Assembly: GCF_019429525.1 (NCBI RefSeq)
Contig: NZ_JAHXZL010000003.1
Location: 62,001 to 126,000, forward strand
Reading direction: 5' to 3'
Source of the DNA: Sphingomonas folli
GTDB taxonomy: Bacteria; Pseudomonadota; Alphaproteobacteria; Sphingomonadales; Sphingomonadaceae
Length of the DNA: 64,000 bases
Under the pieces are notes generated by a model. It was not told the DNA's origin. It did not search any database and worked only from the letters and a program-made list of their open reading frames with translations. The position numbers were made by a program, and so were the translations under genes. Each line of letters starts with the position of its first letter. Position 1 is the first letter of the stretch. Positions 8,720 through 17,718 of this stretch are shown piece after piece.

Positions 8720-10525
8720 ATGGCCCAGCCCATGCCCGCCCCCCTTCCGCACGCCGAGCCGCATCGCTCGCATCTGTATTTCCTCCGCGCGCTCGCGTTG
8801 CTGCGCCCCGAGAAGATCAAGGCCGGCTCGCTGATCGGCGCCGGCCTGCTCGTCGCGCTGCTCCAGGTCAGCGAGCCGCTGCTGTTCGGCAAGGCGGTCA
8901 ACGGCCTCACCTCCGGCGCCGGGCCGATGCGCTATGTCGCGATGTGGTGCGGGATCAGCGTCGCGGTGTTCCTCGCCAGCGTCGTCATCTCGCTGCTCGC
9001 CGACCGCATGGCGCACCGCCGCCGGCTCGCCGCCATGTCGTCTTACGTCGAGCATTTGCTCGCGCTGCCGCCGTCTTTTCACACCCAGGCGCGCTCGGGC
9101 CGGCTGATGCGGATCATGATCTCGGGCTGCGACGCTTTGTTCAACCTGTGGCTGCCGCTGCTGCGCGACCAGATCACCAACCTCGCCATCGTCGCGGTGC
9201 TGCTGCCGATCGCGCTCGCCACGAACTGGCGGCTCGCGCTCGTTCTGGTCGCGCTGATGGTGGTCTATTCGGCGGTCAACCTCGTCGTCATGCGCCATAC
9301 CTCGACCGGCCAGGCGCAGGTGGAGGACCGGTTCACCGACATCTCGGGCAACCTCGGCGACCTGTTCGGCAACGTCACCGTCTTGCAGAGCTTCCTCGCG
9401 GTGCCGGGCGAGCTGGGCAACGTGCGCCGCTCGCTCCACGACCTGCTCCACGCGCAATATCCGGTGCTCAACTGGTGGGCGGTCTCGGCGGTGCTGACCC
9501 GCGGCGCCTCGTCGATCGCGATCGTCTCGATCTTCGGCTTCGGCGCGGCGCTGGTGTCGCGCGGGCTGGCGACGATCGGCGACGTCGTCTCCTTCGTCGG
9601 CTTCGCCACCTTGCTGATCGCGCGGCTGGAGACGATCACCGGCTTCATCGTCGACAAGGCGCAGCGGCTGCCCGCGCTGGTGCAGTTCTTCGACGTGCTC
9701 GACCAGCAGAGCCACATCGGCGAGGCCACCGAGGCGCAGCCGCTCGCGGTGAGCGAGGGCCGGGTCACCTTCGAGAACGTCTCGTTCCGCTATCCCACCG
9801 GCTCCGGTGCGGTGCGCGACCTCAGCTTCGAGGTCGAGCCCGGCCAGACGGTCGCGATCGTCGGTCCGACCGGCTCGGGCAAGTCGACCGCGCTCGGCCT
9901 GTTCCAGCGCGCCTATGATCCGGAGAGCGGGCGCATCCTGGTCGACGGCCAGGACATCCGCGGCGTGACGCTCGCCTCGCTGCGCGCCGCCACCGGCGTG
10001 GTGTTCCAGGAGGCCGGGCTGTTCAACCGCTCGATCGCGGAGAATATCGCGATGGGCAACCCGGACGCGACGATGGAGCAGATCGAGGACGCGGCACGGA
10101 TCGCCGGCGCGTACGACTTCATCATGCGCAAGCCGCAGGGCTTCGCCACGCCTGTCGGCGACCGCGGCGCGGGCCTGTCGGGCGGCGAGCGCCAGCGCAT
10201 CGCGATCGCGCGCGCGCTGCTCAAGAACGCGCCGATCCTGCTGCTCGACGAGGCGACCAGCGCGCTCGACGTCGCCACCGAGGCGCGGCTGCAGGAGAGC
10301 CTGGAGCGGCTGCGCCAGGGCCGCACCACCTTCGTGATCGCGCACCGCCTCTCGACCGTGCGCGCGGCGGACCGGATCGTGGTGCTCGACCAGGGCCGGA
10401 TCGTCGAGCAGGGCGGCTTCGACGAGCTGCTCGCGCGCGGCGGCGCCTTCGCCCAGCTGGCGGCGGACGGCGGCCTCACCGCGCCGGCGGCGAACGACGA
10501 CGCGGGCGAGCGCCAGGCGGCGTGA
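8720..10525 (+). CDS. NdvA/ChvA-like glucan ABC exporter (fused permease-ATPase)
   Basis: A 601-residue half-transporter with six membrane helices in residues 30-310 and an ATPase domain: Walker A GPTGSGKSTA, signature LSGGERQRIAIARALLK, Walker B ILLLDEATSALD, H-loop IAHRLSTVR. The stretches RMAHRRRLA, YPVLNWWAVSAVL and FQEAGLFNRSIAENIAMG match the NdvA/ChvA family, which exports cyclic beta-1,2-glucan to the periplasm in rhizobia. No glucan synthase (NdvB) lies nearby, so the substrate is uncertain; a polysaccharide or lipid is possible. It is monocistronic, with its own 5' region. Confidence 0.85.
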   Translation: MAQPMPAPLPHAEPHRSHLYFLRALALLRPEKIKAGSLIGAGLLVALLQVSEPLLFGKAVNGLTSGAGPMRYVAMWCGISVAVFLASVVISLLADRMAHRRRLAAMSSYVEHLLALPPSFHTQARSGRLMRIMISGCDALFNLWLPLLRDQITNLAIVAVLLPIALATNWRLALVLVALMVVYSAVNLVVMRHTSTGQAQVEDRFTDISGNLGDLFGNVTVLQSFLAVPGELGNVRRSLHDLLHAQYPVLNWWAVSAVLTRGASSIAIVSIFGFGAALVSRGLATIGDVVSFVGFATLLIARLETITGFIVDKAQRLPALVQFFDVLDQQSHIGEATEAQPLAVSEGRVTFENVSFRYPTGSGAVRDLSFEVEPGQTVAIVGPTGSGKSTALGLFQRAYDPESGRILVDGQDIRGVTLASLRAATGVVFQEAGLFNRSIAENIAMGNPDATMEQIEDAARIAGAYDFIMRKPQGFATPVGDRGAGLSGGERQRIAIARALLKNAPILLLDEATSALDVATEARLQESLERLRQGRTTFVIAHRLSTVRAADRIVVLDQGRIVEQGGFDELLARGGAFAQLAADGGLTAPAANDDAGERQAA

Positions 10526-10590
10526 CGGGGCGCGGGGGCGAACCTCCTGCCGTCGCCGCTAGCTAAACCGGATCGCGGGAAGCCACGAGG

Positions 10591-10717
10591 TCCTCCCCGG
10601 CACGGGGAGGGGGACCGCCGCGCGGCAGCGCGGTGGTGGAGGGGGGCTCTCCACGCCGCGCAGCGTTCGCGGAGGCCCCCTCCACCACGCCCTGCGGGTG
10701 CGCGCGAGCGGGGAGGA
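10591..10717. repeat. CCTCCCC-type long imperfect palindrome, copy 1
   Basis: The ends are TCCTCCCC (10591) and GGGGAGGA (to 10717). An inner pair, GTGGTGGAGGGGGGC and GCCCCCTCCACCAC, can form a large hairpin. The same architecture recurs at 26933-27069 and partly at 42451-42479. It fills most of the 254-base gap between the ABC exporter and the glycosylase-like gene. It may act as a transcript-end structure or a mobile palindromic element. Confidence 0.65.
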
Positions 10718-10779
10718 TCTGCTGGCGCACTCGCCTCTCGGCGGCTCATGCCGCATGATCGCACCGAGGTGAGCAGGTG

Positions 10780-11349
10780 ATGTCAGCCGAACCCGAAGCC
10801 CATGCCGCGCTCGAACGTTGGCGCTCGCGGCTCGCCACCGCCGGGCGCGACGTCCCCGGCTTCGACCCGGGCGACGGCGGCGCCGCGGCGCGGCTGCTGC
10901 TCCTGCTCGAGACGCCGGGCGCGCACCGCCCCGCCATCGTCTCGCGCGATCAAGCGACGGGTACCGCGCGCAACCTCAAGCGCTTCCTCGCCGAGGCCGG
11001 GATCGAGCGGCACGACACCCTGGTGTGGAACGCGGTGCCCTGGAACGTGCACGCGCCCGGCGAGCGCAACCGTCCGCTCCGCCGCGGCGAGATCGCCGAG
11101 GGGCTCGCGCTCCTCCCGCCGCTGCTCCGCCTGCTGCCGCGGCTCGAGTTGGTCGTGCTCGCCGGCCGGGTCGCGCGCGAGGCCGCCGCACTGGTCGAGC
11201 GCGAGCGGCCCGGGTTGGGGGTGCTGACGATGCCGCACCCCTCGCCCACCTATGTCTGCACCAGCCCGGCGGTGCCGCGCGCGATCGCCGCGACGCTCGC
11301 CGAGGCGGCGGCGCGGCTCAGTCGAGCCGACGTGCCAGCTCGACGTTGA
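10780..11349 (+). CDS. Uracil-DNA glycosylase superfamily protein
   Basis: A 189-residue protein with the fold markers of the UDG superfamily. The first motif is LLLLETPGAH (in place of GEAPG). It is followed by LVWNAVPWNVH, a central VVLAGRVAR strand, and the C-terminal MPHPSPTY motif, where family members carry the His-Pro-Ser loop. Family enzymes excise uracil or other damaged bases; activity here is inferred and the specificity is unknown. ATG 10780 is chosen over GTG 10777 because of the AGGTGAG just upstream. Its 3' end overlaps the convergent MFS gene by 32 bases. Confidence 0.72.
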   Translation: MSAEPEAHAALERWRSRLATAGRDVPGFDPGDGGAAARLLLLLETPGAHRPAIVSRDQATGTARNLKRFLAEAGIERHDTLVWNAVPWNVHAPGERNRPLRRGEIAEGLALLPPLLRLLPRLELVVLAGRVAREAAALVERERPGLGVLTMPHPSPTYVCTSPAVPRAIAATLAEAAARLSRADVPARR

Positions 11350-12640
11350 GCCCCAGCGCCGCGAGCGTGCCGAGCGCGCCCGAGAGCAGGTACGCCCCCG
11401 CCGCGACCAGCCCAAAGGCCTGGGTCAGCGCCAGCGCGGCGAGCGGCGCGAAGCCCGCGCCGAACAGCCACGCGAGATCCGAGGTCAGCGCCGCGCCGGT
11501 GTAGCGGGCGCGCTTGGGGAAGTTGCTGGTCACCGCGCCCGACGACTGGCCGAACGACAGGCCGAGCAGCAGGAAGCCCATCACCATGAACAGCAGCTCG
11601 CCCGCGCGTCCGCCGCTGAGCAACTGCGGCGCGAAGCCGCTGTACGCGGCGATCCCCGCGGCGGTGTAGCCGAGCACGCTGCGCCGCCCGATCCGGTCGG
11701 CGAGCAGGCCCGAGAGCACGATCGCGCCGAGCCCGACCGCCCCGCCGATCGTCTCGATCAGCAGGAAGCTGGCGATGTCCTCGCGCGTGAACAGGTTGAC
11801 CCAGGAGAGCGGGAACACCGTCACCATGTGGAACAAGGCGAAGCTGGCGAGCGGGGCGAAGGCGCCGATAACGATGTTGCGCCACTGCGCCTTCACCGTC
11901 GCCCCGACCGGCGAAGGCGTGAGCTCGCGGCTCTTGAACGACTCGGTATACTCGGGCGTGACGACGATGCGCAGCCGCGCGAACAGCGCCACCACGTTGA
12001 GCGCGAAGGCGACGAAGAACGGGTAGCGCCAGCCCCAGGAGATGAAGTCAGCGGCGGGCAGCGTCGAGACGAAGAAGGCGAACAAGGCGCTCGCCACCAC
12101 CAGGCCGAGCGGCGCGCCGAGCTGGGGCACCATCGCCCACCAGCCGCGCTGCTTCTCGGGCGCGTTGAGCGCGAGCAGCGAGGCCAGCCCGTCCCAGGCG
12201 CCGCCGAGCGCGATGCCCTGGCCGATCCGGAACAGCGCCAGCAGGATCGCCGACCAGCCGCCGATCTCGGCATAGCCGGGCAGGAAGGCGACCAGCACGG
12301 TCGACGTGCCGAGCAGGAACAGCGCGATCGTCAGCTTGGTGCCGCGGCCGTGGCGGCGATCCACCCACATGAAGATCTGCGTGCCGATCGGGCGCGCGAT
12401 GAACGCCAGCGGGAACAAAGCGAAAGACCAGAGCGTCCCGGTGATCCGCTCCATGTAGGGGAACACCACCGTCGGGAACACCAGCACCGAGGCGATCGCG
12501 TAGACGAAGAAGTCGAAGAACTCCGACGTCCGGCCGATGATCACGCCGATGGCGATCTCGCCGGGACGGACCTGATGGTCGTCCCGGGTGTTGAGATTGC
12601 GGGCGTCGCGCTCGAGCGGCGCGGAATGTGCGGTGGCCAT
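11318..12640 (-). CDS. MFS transporter, metabolite:H+ symporter type
   Basis: A 440-residue protein with 12 predicted helices. The N-terminal signature GVIIGRTSEFFDFFVYAIAS and the following FPLAFIARPIGTQIFMWV and DRRHGRGTKLTIALFLLG (loop 2-3) match the MHS (metabolite:H+ symporter) branch of the MFS. The substrate is unknown, possibly an organic acid. It is divergent from the cyo operon and convergent with the glycosylase-like gene, so it is monocistronic. The charged residues in loop 2-3 (DRRHGRG) are intact. Confidence 0.85.
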   Translation of the reverse strand: MATAHSAPLERDARNLNTRDDHQVRPGEIAIGVIIGRTSEFFDFFVYAIASVLVFPTVVFPYMERITGTLWSFALFPLAFIARPIGTQIFMWVDRRHGRGTKLTIALFLLGTSTVLVAFLPGYAEIGGWSAILLALFRIGQGIALGGAWDGLASLLALNAPEKQRGWWAMVPQLGAPLGLVVASALFAFFVSTLPAADFISWGWRYPFFVAFALNVVALFARLRIVVTPEYTESFKSRELTPSPVGATVKAQWRNIVIGAFAPLASFALFHMVTVFPLSWVNLFTREDIASFLLIETIGGAVGLGAIVLSGLLADRIGRRSVLGYTAAGIAAYSGFAPQLLSGGRAGELLFMVMGFLLLGLSFGQSSGAVTSNFPKRARYTGAALTSDLAWLFGAGFAPLAALALTQAFGLVAAGAYLLSGALGTLAALGLNVELARRLD

Positions 12641-12701
12641 ATATGTTCCCGATCGGACGTATCTCGCGGCTCTCTAGCCCATGTGCCACAACGCCGGGAT
12701 G

Positions 12702-12714
12702 GGACAAAATGTCC
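12702..12714. promoter_or_regulatory. 13-bp inverted repeat GGACAAAATGTCC upstream of cyoA
   Basis: GGACA-AAA-TGTCC is a perfect 5-bp-arm inverted repeat, AT-rich against its surroundings, placed 38 bases before the cyoA ATG and 61 bases before the divergent MFS start. It looks like a dimeric-regulator site. Which regulator binds is not evident; it does not match FNR (TTGAT-N4-ATCAA). Confidence 0.4.
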
Positions 12715-12752
12715 TATTCCGCTGCGCCGCAGCAAAGCCTAGCTGCGCGCCC

Positions 12753-13889
12753 ATGATCCCGCTGCCTCCTTCACCCCTCCCCCGTCGTGCGGCGTCGCTC
12801 GCGCCGCGCCTGCTCGCGCTCGGCACGCTGGCCGCGCTCGGCGGCTGCGACACCGTGGTGATGAACCCCGCCGGCGACGTCGCCGTGCAGCAGTCGAGCC
12901 TGATCGTCTGGTCGGTCGTGCTGATGCTGCTGATCATCGTGCCGGTGATGGCGCTGACGGTGCTGTTCGCCTGGCGCTATCGCGAGACCAACACCGAGGC
13001 GACCTACGAGCCCGACTGGGACCATTCGACCGGGCTGGAGCTGGTGATCTGGTCGGCGCCGCTGCTCATCATCATCGCGCTCGGCGCGCTGACCTGGGTC
13101 GCGACGCACACGCTCGACCCCTATCGCCCGCTCGCGCGCACCGCGCCGGGCAGGCCCGTCACCGCGACCGACCGCCCGCTCGAGGTGCAGGTCGTCTCGC
13201 TCGACTGGAAGTGGCTGTTCATCTACCCCGAGCAGGGCATCGCGACGGTCAACGAGCTGGTCGTGCCGGTCAATCGGCCGGTCAAGTTCACGATGACCTC
13301 GTCGAGCGTGATGAACGCCCTGTGGGTGCCGGCGATGGCGGGCATGGTCTACACGATGCCGGGCATGGAGACGGTGCTGCACGGCGTGCTCAACCGCACC
13401 GGCACGTTCGCGGGCCGCTCGGGCAATTACTCGGGCGCCGGCTTCTCGCACATGACCTTCTGGACCCACTCCGTGTCGCCCGCCCGCTTCGAGCGCTGGG
13501 CCGAGGGCGTGAAGCGGAACCGCTGGCGGCTCGACACGGCCAGCTATCTGAAGCTGGAGCAGCCCAGCGAGAAGGTGCCGCCGCTCGGCTTCGGCAGCGT
13601 CGATCCCACGCTCTTCCGCCGCGTCGTGGCCATCTGCGTCAAGCCCGGCACCGACTGCATGCAGGGCATGTCCCACGCCGGCCCCGCGGTGAACGACCGC
13701 GCGCCGCGCGCCGGCGAGGCGAAGGGGGCGCTGACGCGTGACCCGTCCGAGAAGGGCGAGTCGCCGCACCTCAGCGCGCCGCACGGCCAGGCGCCGGGCC
13801 AGAACGACCCCGGTTCGGGCAGCAACCGCAACATGACCCAGCTCCAATTGCCGGCGCCACTCCGCGCCGATGCCTCGAAGGAGGCGTGA
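12753..13889 (+). CDS. cyoA: Cytochrome o ubiquinol oxidase subunit II
   Basis: A 378-residue lipoprotein subunit. The signal ends in LAALGGC, with the lipidated Cys at residue 32, and two helices follow (about 50-75 and 95-120). The periplasmic cupredoxin domain has SLDWKWLFIYPEQGIATVNE and SSSVMNALWVPAMAGMVYTM. The CuA ligands are absent, as expected for a quinol oxidase. The C-terminus extends some 60 residues past the fold with a CVKPGTDCMQGM stretch and a hydrophilic tail. ATG 12753 is chosen over an upstream in-frame start because it begins the signal peptide. It is the first gene of the cyoABCD-SURF1 operon and delivers electrons from quinol. Confidence 0.95.
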   Translation: MIPLPPSPLPRRAASLAPRLLALGTLAALGGCDTVVMNPAGDVAVQQSSLIVWSVVLMLLIIVPVMALTVLFAWRYRETNTEATYEPDWDHSTGLELVIWSAPLLIIIALGALTWVATHTLDPYRPLARTAPGRPVTATDRPLEVQVVSLDWKWLFIYPEQGIATVNELVVPVNRPVKFTMTSSSVMNALWVPAMAGMVYTMPGMETVLHGVLNRTGTFAGRSGNYSGAGFSHMTFWTHSVSPARFERWAEGVKRNRWRLDTASYLKLEQPSEKVPPLGFGSVDPTLFRRVVAICVKPGTDCMQGMSHAGPAVNDRAPRAGEAKGALTRDPSEKGESPHLSAPHGQAPGQNDPGSGSNRNMTQLQLPAPLRADASKEA

Positions 13890-13895
13890 GGACCT

Positions 13896-15896
13896 ATGTC
13901 GGACGATCTCACCAAGACGATCTTCGGGCGGCTGTCGCTCGAGAGCTTCCCGATCCACGAGCCGATCCTGGTCGCGACCTTCGCGATGGTGGCGCTCGGC
14001 GGGGTCGCGCTGCTCGGGGCGCTGACCTATTTCCGCCTGTGGGGCTATCTCTGGAAGGAGTGGTTCACCAGCGTCGATCACAAGAAGATCGGCATCATGT
14101 ACATCGTGCTCGCGCTCGTCATGCTGCTGCGCGGCTTCGCCGACGCGCTGATGATGCGCGCGCAGCAGGCGATGGCGTTCGGTGGCAACGAGGGCTTCCT
14201 GCCGGCCCACCATTATGACCAGGTGTTCACCGCGCACGGCGTGATCATGATCTTCTTCGTGGCGATGCCGTTCGTCACCGGGCTGATGAACTTCGTCGTC
14301 CCGCTGCAGATCGGCGCGCGCGACGTCAGCTTCCCCTTCCTGAACAATTTCAGTTTCTGGATGACGGTCAGCGGGGCGGTCATCGTGATGATGAGCCTGT
14401 TCGTCGGCGAGTTCGCGCGCACCGGCTGGCTGGCGATGGCGCCGCTGTCGGGGATCGACTATTCGCCCGATGTCGGCGTCGATTATTACGTCTGGGCGCT
14501 CCAGATCGCGGGCGTCGGCACGCTGCTCTCGGGCGTCAACCTGCTGGCCACCATCATCAAGATGCGCGCCCCCGGCATGGGCCTGATGCAGATGCCGATC
14601 TTCACCTGGTCGGCGCTGGTGACCAACGTGCTGATCGTCGCCGCCTTTCCGGTGCTGACCGCGGTGCTGGCGATGCTGAGCCTCGACCGCTACATCGGGA
14701 CCAATTTCTTCACCAACACCGGTGGAGGCAATCCCATGATGTACACCAACATGATCTGGATCTGGGGCCATCCGGAGGTATACATCCTGATCCTGCCCGC
14801 GTTCGGCGTCTTCTCCGAGGTGGTCTCCACCTTCTCGGGCAAGCGGCTGTTCGGCTACACGTCGATGGTCTACGCGCTGATCGTCATCTGCATCCTGTCG
14901 TACCTGGTGTGGCTGCACCATTTCTTCACGATGGGCTCGGGCGCGAGCGTCAACAGCTTCTTCGGCATCACGACGATGATCATCTCGATCCCGACGGGAG
15001 CGAAGATCTTCAACTGGATGTTCACGATGTACCGCGGGCGCATCCGTTTCGAGCTGCCGATGATGTGGGCGGTCGCCTTCATGCTGACCTTCGTGGTCGG
15101 CGGCATGACGGGCGTGATGCTGGCGGTGCCCCCCGCCGACTTCCAGTTCCACAACTCGCTGTTCCTGGTGGCGCACTTCCACAACGTGATCATCGGCGGC
15201 GTGCTGTTCGGCATGTTCGCGGGGGTGAACTACTGGTGGCCCAAGGCCTTCGGCTTCAAGCTGGACAAGTTCTGGGGCACGGTCAGCTTCTGGTGCTGGG
15301 TGGTCGGCTTCTGGGTCGCGTTCACGCCGCTGTACGTGCTCGGGCTGATGGGCGTGACGCGGCGGCTGCGCGTGTTCGACGACCCGAGCCTGCAGATCTG
15401 GTTCGTGGTCGCCGCCATGGGCGCGCTGATCATCGCCGCCGGGATCGGTGCGATGCTGATGCAATTCTACGTCAGCATCCGCGACCGCGAGAAGCTGCGC
15501 GACGTCACCGGCGACCCGTGGAACGGCCGCACGCTGGAGTGGGCGACGTCGTCGCCGCCGCCGGCGTACAATTTCGCCTTCTCGCCGGTGATCCACGACC
15601 TCGACGCGTGGCATGACATGAAGCAGCGCAAGGCCGAGCGGCCGACCGAGGGTTTCCGCGCGATCCACATGCCCAAGAACACGGGCGCGGGGATCATCCT
15701 GGCCGGGCTGTCGACCGTCTTCGGCGTCGCCATGATCTGGTACGTCTGGTGGCTCGCCGCGCTCGCCTTCGTCGCGCTGCTCGCGGTCGCGATCGGCCAC
15801 ACCTTCAACTATGACCGCGACTTCCACATCCCCGCCGAGGATGTCGTGCGGAACGAGGACGCGCGCACGCGCGCGCTCCAGAGCGCGGGGGTCTGA
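13896..15896 (+). CDS. cyoB: Cytochrome o ubiquinol oxidase subunit I
   Basis: The 666-residue catalytic subunit of the haem-copper oxidase, with about 15 helices. Visible ligands are the low-spin haem His in [13 protein letters not shown], the CuB His and cross-linked Tyr in [11 protein letters not shown], the paired CuB His in WLHHFFTMG, and the distal haem and CuB-side histidines in [15 protein letters not shown]. It reduces oxygen to water and pumps protons across the inner membrane. The ribosome site is AGGAGG within the end of cyoA, and only 6 bases separate the genes. Confidence 0.97.
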   Translation: MSDDLTKTIFGRLSLESFPIHEPILVATFAMVALGGVALLGALTYFRLWGYLWKEWFTSVDHKKIGIMYIVLALVMLLRGFADALMMRAQQAMAFGGNEGFLPAHHYDQVFTAHGVIMIFFVAMPFVTGLMNFVVPLQIGARDVSFPFLNNFSFWMTVSGAVIVMMSLFVGEFARTGWLAMAPLSGIDYSPDVGVDYYVWALQIAGVGTLLSGVNLLATIIKMRAPGMGLMQMPIFTWSALVTNVLIVAAFPVLTAVLAMLSLDRYIGTNFFTNTGGGNPMMYTNMIWIWGHPEVYILILPAFGVFSEVVSTFSGKRLFGYTSMVYALIVICILSYLVWLHHFFTMGSGASVNSFFGITTMIISIPTGAKIFNWMFTMYRGRIRFELPMMWAVAFMLTFVVGGMTGVMLAVPPADFQFHNSLFLVAHFHNVIIGGVLFGMFAGVNYWWPKAFGFKLDKFWGTVSFWCWVVGFWVAFTPLYVLGLMGVTRRLRVFDDPSLQIWFVVAAMGALIIAAGIGAMLMQFYVSIRDREKLRDVTGDPWNGRTLEWATSSPPPAYNFAFSPVIHDLDAWHDMKQRKAERPTEGFRAIHMPKNTGAGIILAGLSTVFGVAMIWYVWWLAALAFVALLAVAIGHTFNYDRDFHIPAEDVVRNEDARTRALQSAGV

Positions 15897-15901
15897 GACA
15901 C

Positions 15902-16534
15902 ATGAGCACGATGACGCAGACCCCGCCCGGCGCGGAGACCCCGGTCTTCTACGACCTGGACGAGCACGAGCACCCGCCGGGGCACAGCACCATGCTGGGC
16001 TTCTGGCTCTACCTGATGAGCGACTGCCTCATCTTCGCGATGCTGTTCGCGGCCTATGGCGTGTACGGCGGCAGCTACGCGGGCGGGCCGACCGCGCGCG
16101 AGCTGTTCGAGCTGCCGCTGGTCGCGGTGAACACGACGATGCTGCTGCTGTCGTCGATCACCTACGGCTTCGCGATGATCAGCGCCGACGAGCGCAAGCA
16201 GGGCGCGGTGCTCGGCTGGCTGGCGGTGACCGCGCTGTTCGGCGCCGCCTTCCTGGCGATCGAGCTCTACGAGTTCAGCAACCTGATCCACGAGGGCGCG
16301 GGGCCGCAGCGCTCGGCCTTCCTGTCGTCCTTCTTCACCCTGGTGGGGACGCACGGGCTGCACGTCACCTTCGGCCTGGTCTGGCTGGGGACGCTGATGG
16401 TGCAGGTGTCGCGTCGCGGGCTGGTCGACGCCAACCTGCGCCGGCTGCAGTGCCTGTCGCTGTTCTGGCACTTCCTCGACGTCATCTGGATCGGCGTCTT
16501 CACCTTCGTCTACCTGCTGGGAGTGCTGCGCTGA
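15902..16534 (+). CDS. cyoC: Cytochrome o ubiquinol oxidase subunit III
   Basis: A 210-residue protein with five helices. STMLGFWLYLMSDCLIFAM, THGLHVTFGLVWLG and FWHFLDVIWIGVFTFVYLLG are the conserved blocks of the quinol-oxidase subunit III. It stabilises the catalytic subunit. It starts 5 bases after cyoB and its TGA shares a base with the cyoD ATG (TGATG). Confidence 0.96.
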   Translation: MSTMTQTPPGAETPVFYDLDEHEHPPGHSTMLGFWLYLMSDCLIFAMLFAAYGVYGGSYAGGPTARELFELPLVAVNTTMLLLSSITYGFAMISADERKQGAVLGWLAVTALFGAAFLAIELYEFSNLIHEGAGPQRSAFLSSFFTLVGTHGLHVTFGLVWLGTLMVQVSRRGLVDANLRRLQCLSLFWHFLDVIWIGVFTFVYLLGVLR

Positions 16535-16944
16535 TGAGCGCCGAGACGCATCACGGCCACGCGGCCGACCACGCGCACGGCCACGACCACGACGACCCGC
16601 ACGGCGGCGCCGCGCATGGCTCGCGCAAGGGCTATTGGATCGGCTTCCTGCTCTCGGTGCTGCTCACCGCGCCCGCCTTCGCGCTGGTGATGAGCGGCGT
16701 CATCGCCGACCCGCGGCTCACCGCGGGCATCGTGATGGCACTCGCGATGGTGCAGATCGTGGTCCACATGATCTACTTCCTGCACATGAACACCAAGTCC
16801 GAGGCGGGCTGGACGATGTTGGCGCTGATCTTCACCGCGATCATCGTGTTCATCGTCATCTCGGGCTCTTTGTGGGTCATGTATCACATGAACCTCAACA
16901 TGATGCCGCAGATGCAGGCGGAGATGTCGAGCGCGGGCATGTGA
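16534..16944 (+). CDS. cyoD: Cytochrome o ubiquinol oxidase subunit IV
   Basis: A 136-residue protein with a His/Asp-rich N-terminus (residues 5-30, many HGH and HDH) followed by three helices (about 36-56, 65-85, 97-118). The conserved VQIVVHMIYFLHMN block identifies CyoD, which assists CuB and haem assembly. The His-rich N-terminal stretch could bind metal. It is coupled to cyoC (TGATG) and to SURF1 (GTGA overlap). Confidence 0.94.
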   Translation: MSAETHHGHAADHAHGHDHDDPHGGAAHGSRKGYWIGFLLSVLLTAPAFALVMSGVIADPRLTAGIVMALAMVQIVVHMIYFLHMNTKSEAGWTMLALIFTAIIVFIVISGSLWVMYHMNLNMMPQMQAEMSSAGM

Positions 16945-17624
16945 CTCGGCGACACGCCTTCCTGGCGCTGGCGGTGCTCGGCACCGCGCTGCTCGCCGGG
17001 CTGGGCGTGTGGCAGCTCGAGCGGCGGGCGTGGAAGCTCGCGCTGATCGACCGGGTCGAGCGCCGCCTCGCCGCGCCGCCGGTCGCGGCACCGCCGCGCG
17101 CGACGTGGCGGCGGATCGATGACCGTTCCGCCTACCTGCGCGTCCGAGCGAGCGGCCGCTGGCGCGCTGCGGCGCCGGTGTTCGTCCAGGCGGTGACCGA
17201 CCTCGGCGGCGGCTATTGGGTGATCGCCCCGCTCGACACGCCCGGCGGCACGATCCTGGTCAACCGCGGCTTCGTGCCGCTCGGCGACCGCGCCGCGATC
17301 CGCGCGCCGACCGGCGGCACGATTGTCACCGGCCTGCTGCGGGTGACCGAGCCCGAGGGCGCCTTCCTCCGTGACAACGACCCCGCCGCCGACCGCTGGT
17401 ACTCGCGCGATACCGCGGCGATCGCGCGCGCGCGCCGGCTGGGCGCGGTCGCGCCCTATTTCATCGACGCCGACGCGGGCGCGGCGGCGGGATGGCCGCG
17501 CGGCGGGATGACCGTCGTCCGCTTCCGCAACACGCACCTGATCTACGCGCTGACCTGGTTCGCGCTCGCGGCGATGATGGCCTATCTCGCTTATCGCATC
17601 GCGCGCACGCCGCGGGCCGCGTGA
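16941..17624 (+). CDS. SURF1 family oxidase assembly protein
   Basis: A 227-residue protein with one helix at each end (about 4-24 and 198-220). The SURF1 hallmarks GVWQLERRAWK near the N-terminus, GYWVIAPLDTPGGTILVNRGFVP in the middle and the C-terminal RNTHLIYALTWFALA are clear. SURF1 proteins deliver or insert haem during assembly of haem-copper oxidases. The GTG start overlaps the cyoD stop by GTGA. Fusion of this factor to a bo3 operon suggests it serves this enzyme. cyoE is not present in the window. Confidence 0.93.
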   Translation: MTRRHAFLALAVLGTALLAGLGVWQLERRAWKLALIDRVERRLAAPPVAAPPRATWRRIDDRSAYLRVRASGRWRAAAPVFVQAVTDLGGGYWVIAPLDTPGGTILVNRGFVPLGDRAAIRAPTGGTIVTGLLRVTEPEGAFLRDNDPAADRWYSRDTAAIARARRLGAVAPYFIDADAGAAAGWPRGGMTVVRFRNTHLIYALTWFALAAMMAYLAYRIARTPRAA

Positions 17625-17718
17625 GCGCCCCTCCCGTGCTCCCGCGGGCGCAGCGAGGCGGTGGGGCGTGGACGCGAGGGCATTCAGCTCGCCCCCGAAA
17701 CCCTTTACACTGAACCGC

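Noticed and set aside
8621..10345. A long minus-strand frame over the NdvA-like gene
   Set aside because: It is Arg/Asp/Gln-rich and antisense to an ABC exporter with full Walker motifs.
13600..13889. The CyoA C-terminal tail as a separate small gene
   Set aside because: It is in frame with cyoA, with no stop or new ribosome site. Tails with a Cys pair are a known feature of alphaproteobacterial CyoA.
12771..15827. A 1018-codon open frame antisense to cyoA/cyoB
   Set aside because: The opposite strand carries clear oxidase subunits with catalytic residues, so this frame is a shadow.
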